Origin: an uncultured Oscillibacter sp.
Lineage (GTDB): Bacteria > Bacillota > Clostridia > Oscillospirales > Oscillospiraceae
Direction of reading: 5' to 3'
Length of the DNA: 34,623 nt
Assembly (NCBI GenBank): GCA_946551795.1
Contig: CAMNRF010000017.1
Coordinates: 1-34,623 of the forward strand
The notes below the pieces were generated by a model. It had not been told where the DNA came from and ran no database searches. It worked only from the letters and a program-made list of their open reading frames with translations. Numbering within the stretch: the first letter of the stretch is position 1; each line of letters begins with the position of its first letter. Positions 7,452 to 14,571 of this stretch are shown in pieces. The position numbers and the translations under genes are program-made.

Positions 7452-8885
7452 ATGGCGAAGAAGCGGAAGAAGGGCGAGGGAACGCTCCGTCAGAGAAAGG
7501 ACGGCCGCTGGGAGGGCCGGGTGGTCATCGGCTACGATGACAGCGGCAATCCCAAGACGAAAAATGTGCTGGCCAAGAGCAAAAAGGAGTGCGCCGAGAA
7601 GCTGGAACAGCTGAAAGCGGCCCAGGGCGGCTCCGGGCCGGTGAAGGTCGGGGCGGAGATGCGGTTCGGGGACTGGCTGGACTACTGGTATCAGAATTGC
7701 TCCAAGCCGGCTCTGCGGCACACCACCCAGCTGAATTATGAGAACTGGATCTATCTCCACGCCATTCCGGGAGTGGGGGATATCCCGCTGAACAAGCTGT
7801 CCCAGTCCGACCTCCAGCAGTTCTTCACCGAGATGAAAAAGGGCGGGCGGCTCAACAATGTGGAGCGCCACGGCGCGGGGATGGCGGATCGCTCGGTGCG
7901 CAGTTGTCACGCGGTGTGTCAGATGGCGCTGGATCGGGCGGTAAAGGAGGGCCTCATCCGAACCAACCCGGCCATCGGCTGTAAGCTGCCGCCCCTGCGG
8001 GAGAAAGAGATGAAGATTCTGAGCCGGGAGGAGATCCAGCGGTTCTTGATCCAGGCCAAGGCGGAGGGAATGTACGAGCTGTTCCTCCTGGAGCTGACCA
8101 CCGGGATGCGCCGGGGTGAGCTGCTGGCCCTCCAATGGTCTGACCTGGATTTCAAGACTGGCAGACTGCGTATCAACAAGCAGGTGTATTCCGTCAACGG
8201 CAAGCTGGAGATCAACGAGCCGAAGACCAAGGCCGCCGTCCGTACCGTCATCCTGCCGCCCGCCATGGTGGAGCTGCTGGCGGAGTACAGGGCGCAGATT
8301 TTCTCGGAGTGGATGTTCCCCTCCCGCGTCAAGCCGGAGCAGCCTGTGGACCCTGGCTATGTCCGCAAGCGCCTGCAAGTCATCCTGGAGCGAGCGGGGT
8401 GCAAAAGGGTGAGGTTCCACGACCTCCGTCACACCTTTGCCACCATGTCCCTGGAGAACGGGATGGACGTGAAGACCTTGTCCGCCATCATCGGCCACGT
8501 CTCGTCGGCCACCACACTGAACATCTACACCCACGTCACCGACGAGATGCAGAGGAATGCGGCCCGGAACATCGACCAGGGCATTGCCGGGGCGGAGGTG
8601 GAGGAAGTGCCGGAACGCGAGGAAACCGCCCCGCCTGTGACCTTCACACCTTATCGGCCTGCCTACCGCAGACCGGGGACAGGGTGCATCAGCCAGATCA
8701 ACGACCACCTGTTTGAGGGCCGCTATTCTCCCAAGTGGATTGACGGCAAAAAACACGCCCGCAATATCTATGCCCATACCCGTGAGGAGTGTGAGGAAAA
8801 GCTGGCGGCGCTGATTGTCCAGATGAAGCGGGAGCTGGCGGAGCTGAAAGCGGCCCAGGCGACGGAGACGCCCTCCAGACATTGA
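7452..8885 (+). CDS. Tyrosine recombinase (site-specific integrase) 2 with extra C-terminal domain
   Basis: This 477-residue integrase has an intact catalytic set: Arg220 (TTGMRRGE), Lys258 or Lys260 (EPKTKAA), His323/Arg326 (FHDLRHTF), His349 (IIGHVSS) and Tyr359 (LNIYTHV). The usual domains end near residue 375, but the protein continues for about 100 residues. After a proline-rich linker, residues 409-455 repeat the pattern of residues 8-54: G-x-G start, EGR, a D-G turn, an alanine, then EC-EKL (N-terminal KKECAEKL, C-terminal REECEEKL). This looks like a second copy of the arm-type DNA-binding domain at the far end. It is the gene nearest the tRNA-Ala site, so it most likely drove the integration there. 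Confidence 0.92.
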   Translation: MAKKRKKGEGTLRQRKDGRWEGRVVIGYDDSGNPKTKNVLAKSKKECAEKLEQLKAAQGGSGPVKVGAEMRFGDWLDYWYQNCSKPALRHTTQLNYENWIYLHAIPGVGDIPLNKLSQSDLQQFFTEMKKGGRLNNVERHGAGMADRSVRSCHAVCQMALDRAVKEGLIRTNPAIGCKLPPLREKEMKILSREEIQRFLIQAKAEGMYELFLLELTTGMRRGELLALQWSDLDFKTGRLRINKQVYSVNGKLEINEPKTKAAVRTVILPPAMVELLAEYRAQIFSEWMFPSRVKPEQPVDPGYVRKRLQVILERAGCKRVRFHDLRHTFATMSLENGMDVKTLSAIIGHVSSATTLNIYTHVTDEMQRNAARNIDQGIAGAEVEEVPEREETAPPVTFTPYRPAYRRPGTGCISQINDHLFEGRYSPKWIDGKKHARNIYAHTREECEEKLAALIVQMKRELAELKAAQATETPSRH

Positions 8886-8956
8886 GCCGCCATATCCAAT
8901 GAATAGGGCGGTGGGCCAAAGTAATAGCCTGCCGCCCGAAAATTTTCTGAAACCCG

Positions 8957-8975
8957 TCTGTGGTATTTCTGTGGT
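8957..8975. repeat. Two TCTGTGGT direct repeats at 11-bp spacing
   Basis: TCTGTGGT occurs twice, starting 11 bp apart, between the integrase stop and the tRNA. Same-face direct repeats beside an integrase gene are typical of arm-type integrase binding sites, so this may be part of the element end. Confidence 0.45.
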
Positions 8976-8980
8976 CAAAA

Positions 8981-9012
8981 GAAAAATCACCCCGGTTTTT
9001 ACCGGGGTGATT
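8981..9012 (-). terminator. Intrinsic terminator of the tRNA-Ala transcript
   Basis: A 12-bp perfect stem (AATCACCCCGGT and its complement) with a TTTT loop sits just past the tRNA 3' end. Read on the minus strand it is followed by a run of T. It also faces the end of the plus-strand integrase gene. Confidence 0.8.
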
Positions 9013-9019
9013 CTCTATT

Positions 9020-9096
9020 TGGTGGACCTGAAGGGGATCGAACCCTCGAACCTCACGGATGCGAACCGTGCGCTCTCCCAGCTGAGCTACAGGCCC
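9020..9096 (-). tRNA. tRNA-Ala (anticodon CGC)
   Basis: The minus strand folds into a full cloverleaf with encoded CCA: acceptor GGGCCTG/CAGGTCC, D-arm GCTC/GAGC, anticodon stem CACGG/CCGTG around TTCGCAT (anticodon CGC), T-arm GAGGG/CCCTT around TTCGATC. The acceptor contains the G3-U70 pair that marks alanine tRNAs, which confirms identity. The variable loop is six bases, one more than usual. The gene abuts an integrase on one side and partial copies of its own 5' half on the other, so it is an integration target whose 3' half was probably rebuilt by the incoming element. Confidence 0.93.
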
Positions 9097-9227
9097 AAAT
9101 CGGCACTTTTTATGCGGAAAAAGTTGCGAAATTTGGATTTCTAAAATATTCGATTTTCGGGGAAAAGACCAACAAAACGGACAGGAAAACAGGGGACAGA
9201 AAATCGGGTCGGATGTGACTCGCTATG
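9058..9227. repeat. 170-bp tandem unit 1 (tRNA-Ala 5' half plus spacer)
   Basis: The unit starts in the anticodon arm of the intact tRNA (GGATGCGAACCG), runs through the tRNA 5' end and continues through a 130-bp spacer. The next unit has exactly the same 170-bp period. The two differ at seven positions by my count, all in the distal half of the spacer; the tRNA half and the first 40 bp of spacer are identical. Confidence 0.9.
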
Positions 9228-9397
9228 GATGCGAACCGTGCGCTCTCCCAGCTGAGCTACAGGCCCAAATCGGCACTTTTTATGCGGAAAAAGTTGCGAA
9301 ATTTGGATTTCCAAAATATGCGGTTTTCAGGGAAAAGACCAACAAATCGGACAGGAAAACAGGGAACAGAAAATCGGGTCGGATGTGTCTCGCTATG
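9228..9397. repeat. 170-bp tandem unit 2 (tRNA-Ala 5'-half scar plus spacer)
   Basis: This is a second copy of the 5' half of tRNA-Ala, identical to the functional gene from the anticodon loop to base 1, but with the 3' half replaced by spacer (GTGACTCGCTAT). It cannot make a tRNA. The spacer contains two near-repeats of GGACAGAAAA that could be recombinase arm sites. Confidence 0.9.
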
Positions 9398-9437
9398 GAT
9401 GCGAACCGAACGCTCTCCCAACTGAGCTACAGGCCCA
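9398..9437 (-). pseudogene. tRNA-Ala 5'-half fragment 3
   Basis: A third 5' half at the same 170-bp period. It differs from the others (GAACGCTCTCCCAACTGAG instead of GTGCGCTCTCCCAGCTGAG), so it is probably an older scar or the original host allele. After it the repeat spacer is lost and AT-rich DNA begins. Confidence 0.85.
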
Positions 9438-9512
9438 TGTTTTATTCATTTTTTGTAATTTTTTTGGGCGAAATGGTCCGTTCTGACTTCCTGTAAAAAA
9501 GGCCTGCTTAGC

Positions 9513-9547
9513 GGACCACTCGCTCTCCCAACTGAGTCACGAACTCA
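9513..9547 (-). pseudogene. Degenerate tRNA 5'-half fragment 4
   Basis: The core CGCTCTCCCAACTGAG is identical to fragment 3, but the acceptor and anticodon flanks are degraded or come from a different tRNA (TGAGTTCGTGACTCAG on the minus strand). It lies 110 bp beyond fragment 3. Confidence 0.6.
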
Positions 9548-9619
9548 TATTTTAATTTTTGTTGTTACCCAGATCAATGAATTGCTGATTTATGGTATTC
9601 AGCATAAAACCACTTTTTT

Positions 9620-9647
9620 ATTATAGCATAAATTTTCCCGTTGTAAA
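9620..9647 (-). promoter_or_regulatory. Promoter reading into the tRNA array
   Basis: On the minus strand: -35 TTTACA, 16-bp spacer, -10 TATAAT. It points toward the fragments and the intact tRNA-Ala. I see no better promoter inside the 170-bp spacer next to the intact gene, so this may be the original tRNA promoter, now about 520 bp from the mature 5' end. Confidence 0.65.
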
Positions 9648-10618
9648 GCATGTTTTTTTAAAACCGCAAAATTTTGTGTAGGAGTTACAATACAGATTGG
9701 ACATTCATAAAAAACAGAAGGATGAGGCCCGGTCAGTCAAATGTTGAGTGACTGCATATTTGCCGAGCCTGCAGGAGGCCGTATTCCTTCTGGACAAGAG
9801 CAAGACATGGCCTGCAGGCAATTCCGAATGAGGTGCGCAGAGAAATATGGCGTCATCTGTGCCGGCAGAGCCGAGCCGGTCATATTCGCGGGCCCGCCGG
9901 GACGGGAGGGCCTGATTGTGTTATGGCATCGTTTGAAAACGCGGCCGCACCTATCGCCCTAAGAGCCTGTTCCGTGTTATACGTGAGCCGGGTACGTTCC
10001 AGCAGAAAGAGAAAAGGGCCTGTATTCCGTAATCCTCTGAAGTGATGAGTCCGCAGGAGAATCCGTGTGGAATGCATTCAAACCGGCGGCTTTGGGTTTA
10101 CCAGCTGTTTTCCGGCAACAGGCGGGACGGCATAACCCTGTTTGAGAAAGCTGTTGCCGGTCTGGGGGCCGCCGTGGACTGATTCAACCGTATGCTTTAA
10201 GACGCAGCGGCACAGTGGAGCGTGGTCACAGGGAGGACCAGAAATGTTCGATTCTCTCCGTCCGTTTTTCTCCCTGCCTGATTTTGTCAGGCGGCTTGCT
10301 GTTCAGGCACACCTCTCCACCGGCCTTTCCGGTGAGGCGCCCCTTTCATTGACGACTTCGTCCCATACGTTTGACGGCCCTGTACCGGCCGCCTGCCGTG
10401 ACAGAGCCAGAACAGGCTCCCGGGCCCTGTGCCGCCCGGGATATGTCCTGCCGTCACCGGCAGCGGATTCCGCAGCAGGGAGTCCCAGATCAGGGCGTTG
10501 AAATCCGCGCCGGCCTCCGCCGGAGACATCTCCACGACGGGCAGCTGCGTGTTTTCCTTATTCCGGACCGCCGCGGGGATGCCATGCCATGGATTTTCCC
10601 AGATGTGAGCTCTCCGTG
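9648..10618. other. About 970 bp without a supported gene
   Basis: No open frame here has a ribosome site plus a recognisable family. A small inverted repeat (CAGTCA/TGACTG, 9734-9754) is present. On the minus strand directly after the kinase gene, one frame reads HGIPAAVRNKENTQLPVVEM and continues SPAEAGADFNALIWDSLL, which has protein-like composition but no start codon and soon turns into low-quality sequence. The stretch looks like decayed coding DNA at the edge of the integration hot spot. Confidence 0.45.
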
Positions 10619-11506
10619 TTAACTGTAAAACGCGCGGATGTACCGCTCCACATCCTGCCGGGTCCCCTGGAAGGGGCCTGGGGTCTCCATCTTCAAAGAG
10701 ACCAGCGCCGTGCAGTACCGCAGTGCCTCCCCGATGTCTGCCCGTCGGCGCTCCGTGATGTATCCGGCAAAGGTGGTGTCCCCCCGTCCGGTGCGTCCCG
10801 AGAGGTTCCGGGCCCGGATGGGACAGGTGTGGATACGGTTCCCGTCATAGGCCAGAACCTCGGTGTTGTGGGTAATCAGCACCTCCTTCGCCCCCCAGCT
10901 GTGGAGCAGCTTCGCCGCCTCCGCCCGGTCGGTGAGGCCGGTGAGGATCTCCGCCTCCGCCGCGTCGGTCTTCAGGTAGTCGATGCAGGGGAGATATTCC
11001 CGCTTCTCCGCCCAGTCGCGGAAGGCCATGGTCCTGTCGGCCTCCACACAGCGCAGCAGGCACTGGACGTCCACCGCCACCTTGCCGTGGCGCGCCGCCT
11101 CGGCAAAGAGCGCCCCGTCAAAATCCCCGCGGACCAGGCCGGCGAAGTGGTAGATCTCCGCCTCGATCTCCGGCAGCTCCTCAAACCGGAAGGGGTCGCA
11201 CACCCCCAGGGAGGTGCAGGCCCGCTTTTCCTTGTCGGCGGTGAAGTACTGGTTGCGGATGGAGCAGGTAGCCGTCGAGGGCTTCCAGTAGACGTCGGCC
11301 CCGGAGCCCCGGAACCGCTCTTCCACGTCGGCGTCGGCGGGATTCAGCTTCGTGAAGACCGCCGTCCGGTTTCCGCTCCTCGCCGCCGCGAAGCCGGAGG
11401 CCACCACCGCGCCCCCGATCTCTCTGCGCTCATTGCCCTGGCAGTCGATATTGTGGTCCAGGGAGACCGGGCCGATCACCAGGACGTCATACCGCTTCTT
11501 TTCCAT
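10619..11506 (-). CDS. PfkB-family carbohydrate/nucleoside kinase
   Basis: This 295-residue kinase of the ribokinase fold has an N-terminal substrate-side region (DVLVIGPVSLDHN, then EIGGAVVASGFAAARSG) and a C-terminal PfkB signature. The anion-hole motif, usually DTxGAGD, reads GRTGRGD here (residues 237-243) with catalytic base Asp243 kept. It would use ATP to phosphorylate a sugar, nucleoside or related alcohol. AGGAGG precedes the chosen ATG. It lies downstream of an AfuABC-type transport operon on the same strand, separated by a strong hairpin terminator, so it may be expressed by read-through at a lower level. No distinct promoter was found. The substrate is unknown; a link to the imported compound is inference. 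Confidence 0.85.
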   Translation of the reverse strand: MEKKRYDVLVIGPVSLDHNIDCQGNERREIGGAVVASGFAAARSGNRTAVFTKLNPADADVEERFRGSGADVYWKPSTATCSIRNQYFTADKEKRACTSLGVCDPFRFEELPEIEAEIYHFAGLVRGDFDGALFAEAARHGKVAVDVQCLLRCVEADRTMAFRDWAEKREYLPCIDYLKTDAAEAEILTGLTDRAEAAKLLHSWGAKEVLITHNTEVLAYDGNRIHTCPIRARNLSGRTGRGDTTFAGYITERRRADIGEALRYCTALVSLKMETPGPFQGTRQDVERYIRAFYS

Positions 11507-11572
11507 ATTCAGCCTCCTAGGCACTGATTTGTAATTGCTGTCCCGCGAATTTGCCGGCTGCGGCCTGGTATC

Positions 11573-11607
11573 AAAACACGGGGGACGGCGGCCGTCCCCC
11601 GTGTTTT
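11573..11607. terminator. Strong intrinsic terminator after the ABC operon
   Basis: Two 17-bp arms (AAAACACGGGGGACGGC and complement) meet almost head to head. A and T tracts flank the GC stem on both sides, so it can end transcription in both directions. It separates the transport operon from the PfkB kinase. Confidence 0.85.
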
Positions 11608-11619
11608 TCAGGCGCCTAA

Positions 11620-12738
11620 TTATTTCAGCACCCGCACACAGCGGTCGATCAGAGACATATAGACCTGATCTCCCACGTCAAACCTGCGGGTCAGCTGGGG
11701 ATTGTAGACCTCCACAATGACGGGCTTCTCCCCCAGCATGACCTCGTACTCCACCTTGGCTCCGTAGTAGGTGGCCCGGGAGACCACGCCGGGCAGGGGA
11801 CCCTCCTCGCCGGAGAGCTGGATGGACTCCGGGCGGACCGTCAGGCAGCAGGGGCCGCCCGCCTCCACGCCCTCCATCTTACCCGGGACGGGGACGGAGA
11901 AGGTGTGACCGCCGATCTCCACCAGGGCGGCCTCGCCATCCCGGCCCCGGAAGGTGCCGTCGATGAAATTGGCCTTGCCGATGAAATTGGCCACAAAGCG
12001 GCTGTTTGGCTGCTCGTAGATCTCCGTGGGGGAGCCCTGCTGGCAGATGACGCCGTCCTTCATGATGACCACCCGGTCGGAGATGGCCATGGCCTCCGAC
12101 TGGTCGTGGGTGACGTACAGGGAGGTGATGCCCAGCCGCTTCTGGAGGGCCCGCAGCTCGTCCCGCATGCTCTCCCGCAGCTTGGCGTCCAGGTTGCTGA
12201 GGGGCTCGTCGAACAGCAGCACGCTGGGCTCGATCACCACGGCCCGGGCCAGGGCCACCCGCTGCTGCTGGCCGCCGGAGAGCTGGTTGGGAAACCGCTT
12301 CTCCATGCCGGAAAGCTGCATCAGCTCCACCACGTCGTTGGTGCGGCGGATGATCTCGTCCTGGGGGCGCTTCGCCACCCGCAGGCCGTAGGCGATGTTT
12401 TCCCAGATGTTCATGTGGGGGAACAGGGCGTAGCTCTGGAACACCATAGAGATGCCCCGCTTGTTGGGCGGCACCTTGGCCACGTCCCGCTCACCGATGA
12501 ACACATTGCCGCTGCTGGGGTACTCGAAGCCGGAGATCATCCGCAGCGTGGTGGTCTTGCCGCAGCCGGAGGGGCCCAGCAGCGTCACCATCTCGCCGTC
12601 CTGGATCTCCAGGTTGATGCGGTCCACGGCGACAAAGTCCCTGCCGGTGTCCGGCTGCTGGAAAATCTTTGTGACATCCTTCAAAATCACGCTGGAGCTC
12701 TTCTTGTTGAAGGCCAGCTTCTCGCTCTGATTGCTCAT
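11620..12738 (-). CDS. ABC transporter ATP-binding protein, AfuC/FbpC type
   Basis: This 372-residue cytoplasmic ATPase powers the adjacent importer. Motifs in order: Walker A GPSGCGKTT (55-63), Q-loop FQSYALFPH, signature LSGGQQQR, Walker B VLLFDEP, H-loop YVTHDQSEA, and a C-terminal TOBE/regulatory domain (about 260-372). This is the layout of the ferric-iron, sugar-phosphate, phosphonate and polyamine (PotA) branch. The ATG overlaps the permease stop by four bases (ATGA). It is the last gene of the transcript before the terminator. Choice of substrate is set by the lipoprotein, so iron should not be assumed. Confidence 0.92.
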   Translation of the reverse strand: MSNQSEKLAFNKKSSSVILKDVTKIFQQPDTGRDFVAVDRINLEIQDGEMVTLLGPSGCGKTTTLRMISGFEYPSSGNVFIGERDVAKVPPNKRGISMVFQSYALFPHMNIWENIAYGLRVAKRPQDEIIRRTNDVVELMQLSGMEKRFPNQLSGGQQQRVALARAVVIEPSVLLFDEPLSNLDAKLRESMRDELRALQKRLGITSLYVTHDQSEAMAISDRVVIMKDGVICQQGSPTEIYEQPNSRFVANFIGKANFIDGTFRGRDGEAALVEIGGHTFSVPVPGKMEGVEAGGPCCLTVRPESIQLSGEEGPLPGVVSRATYYGAKVEYEVMLGEKPVIVEVYNPQLTRRFDVGDQVYMSLIDRCVRVLK

Positions 12739-14474
12739 TTCGTTCCCTCCGTTTTCTCTGACTTGGCCTGGGGCACCCTGGAGCGGGGCGCCAGCAGCAG
12801 GTTGATCACGCCGTTGAAGATGCCGATGAACACCAGCAGGATCACCACCATCATGGTGACAAAGGCGGCGGCCTGGCTGTACTTCGCCTGGTCGAACAGG
12901 GAGTAGATCTTGCTGGTCACCAGGTTCCACCGGGCGGACACCAGGAAGATGACGGCGCTGACGGCGGTGATGGCCTTGGTGAAGGAGTACACGATGCCGG
13001 AGAAGAAGGCGTTGCGCAGCATGGGCAGCGTGATGCGCCGGAAGGAGTACCCGGTATCCGCGCCCAGGATGGTGGACGCCTCCTCGATGGAATTGTCGAT
13101 CTGCAGCAGCGTGGTGGTGCCGGACTCGATGGCCACCGGCATGTTGCGGAAGGTGAACACGATCACCAGGATCACGGCGGTGCCGGTGAGGACCAGGGGC
13201 TTGGTGTTGAAGGCCAGCACGTAGCTGATGCCCAGCACCGTGCCGGGGACCGCGAACATCAGCACGGAGGAGATCTCGATGAACCGCTTGCCGTAGTAGC
13301 TGCGCTTGGCGGTGATGTAGGCGATGACCATGCCGAAGAGGCCGCCCACCAGGGCGGAGATCAGCCCCAGGACCATGGAGTTTTTCAGGCTGTCCCAGCC
13401 GTAGGCCAGGGCCTTTTTGTACTGGTCCAGGGTCAGCGTGTAGTCGTAGCCCCAGGTCCGGATGAAGGAGCCGTAGATCACGCTGCCGTACAGCAGGATG
13501 ATCACCGCCGCCACCACCAGGCAGAAGGCGAAGAGGGGCCACTTGATATGGGGCTCGTCAATGAGCTTCCGGGCCTGGGTGGGCTTTCCGGTGACGGTGA
13601 CGAAGCTCTTCTTCCCCACCCAGTATTTATTGAAGAGATATGCCGCCACCGCGGGAAGGAGCAGCAGCAGGGCCAGAACGGACCCCTTTTGCATATCGTA
13701 GCTTCCGGTGATAATCTGGTAGACCTCGATGGAGAGCGTGGAGAACTCGCCGCCGATGGTGGCGGGGTTGGAGAAGTCCTCCAGGGACTGGATGAACACC
13801 AGCAGGCAGCCGGAGATGATCCCCGGCAGGGACAATGGAAAGGTCACGGTCCAGAAGGTGTGCCAGCGGCTGGCGCCCATATTGCAGGCGGCGTCCTCCA
13901 CGGAGGCGTCGATGCTGGAGAGGATGCCGGAGAGGGTCAGGTAGGCCACCGGGAAAAAGCTGATGACCTGGACCACGATCAGACTGCCCATGCCGTAGAC
14001 GTTGTTGCCGGTGATGCCCAGCAGCGTCTTGGTGATAAAGCCCTGCTTGCCGAAGAGGAAGATGATGGACAGTGACAGAATGAACGGCGGGGACAGGATC
14101 GGCAGCGTGGCGATGGTCTTCAAGAACCGTTTGCCGGGGACGTTGGTGCGGGTGATGGTGTAGGCGAATACGTACCCGATGAAGGTGGAGATGACCGCCA
14201 CCACCAGCCCCAGCAGCATGGTGCGGCCGAAGACCTGCAGGTAGCGGGAGGTGGAGAGGATCGCCCCCAGGTTTTCCAGGGAGAAATTGCCCTCCGCGTC
14301 GGTGAGGCTGAAAATCAGGATCTTGAGCAGGGGATAGATGACGAACAGAAGAAGCAGCAGCACCGTAAGGACCACGGCGGCCAGCAGGATGGGCTGGCGC
14401 AGGATCATCTTGGTCTCGTTCAGCTTCTTCAGCCGGGCGGCGCTCTTGCCGCCTGTGCCGGCGGAATTTGCCAT
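12735..14474 (-). CDS. ABC transporter permease, fused double-domain AfuB/FbpB type
   Basis: This 579-residue integral membrane protein holds two BPD_transp_1 domains in one chain, about twelve membrane segments in all. Each half has an EAA loop that docks the ATPase: EDAACNMGASRWHTFWTVTF in the first, EEASTILGADTGYSF in the second. The start follows AGGAGGG; upstream extensions of the frame are low-complexity and overlap a hairpin. Fused permeases of this size are typical of the AfuB/FbpB/PhnU group (iron, hexose phosphates, aminoethylphosphonate). Confidence 0.92.
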   Translation of the reverse strand: MANSAGTGGKSAARLKKLNETKMILRQPILLAAVVLTVLLLLLFVIYPLLKILIFSLTDAEGNFSLENLGAILSTSRYLQVFGRTMLLGLVVAVISTFIGYVFAYTITRTNVPGKRFLKTIATLPILSPPFILSLSIIFLFGKQGFITKTLLGITGNNVYGMGSLIVVQVISFFPVAYLTLSGILSSIDASVEDAACNMGASRWHTFWTVTFPLSLPGIISGCLLVFIQSLEDFSNPATIGGEFSTLSIEVYQIITGSYDMQKGSVLALLLLLPAVAAYLFNKYWVGKKSFVTVTGKPTQARKLIDEPHIKWPLFAFCLVVAAVIILLYGSVIYGSFIRTWGYDYTLTLDQYKKALAYGWDSLKNSMVLGLISALVGGLFGMVIAYITAKRSYYGKRFIEISSVLMFAVPGTVLGISYVLAFNTKPLVLTGTAVILVIVFTFRNMPVAIESGTTTLLQIDNSIEEASTILGADTGYSFRRITLPMLRNAFFSGIVYSFTKAITAVSAVIFLVSARWNLVTSKIYSLFDQAKYSQAAAFVTMMVVILLVFIGIFNGVINLLLAPRSRVPQAKSEKTEGTK

Positions 14475-14506
14475 AGTTGGGTCCCTCCTGTGCGGTTTAT
14501 GGGATG

Positions 14507-14536
14507 GGGTCTCCTCCCCCGGGGGGAGAGGAGACC
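14507..14536 (-). promoter_or_regulatory. Intercistronic hairpin between lipoprotein and permease genes
   Basis: GGGTCTCCTC-CCCCC pairs with GGGGGAGAGGAGACCC with a single bulge. No T-tract follows on the minus strand. A hairpin here is typical between binding-protein and permease genes, where it stabilises the upstream mRNA and lowers permease expression. Confidence 0.6.
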
Positions 14537-14571
14537 CTCTGTCTGCGGCGGGCGGACTGCCTGGCCGCCGC

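Noticed and set aside
7431-8990. 519-codon open frame on the minus strand opposite the second integrase
   Set aside because: Same reason: the plus strand encodes an intact integrase, and the antisense protein has no recognisable domain or ribosome site.
9058-9437. CRISPR-like impression from regularly spaced repeats
   Set aside because: The period is 170 bp, the spacers are themselves repeats, and the conserved part is a tRNA half; no cas genes are nearby.
9215-9496. Short plus-strand frames running through the repeat units
   Set aside because: They are translations of antisense tRNA fragments and repeat spacer.
10142-10501. 119-codon plus-strand frame in the gene-poor region
   Set aside because: No ribosome site, low-complexity composition, and it lies opposite a possible decayed frame; not supported as a gene.
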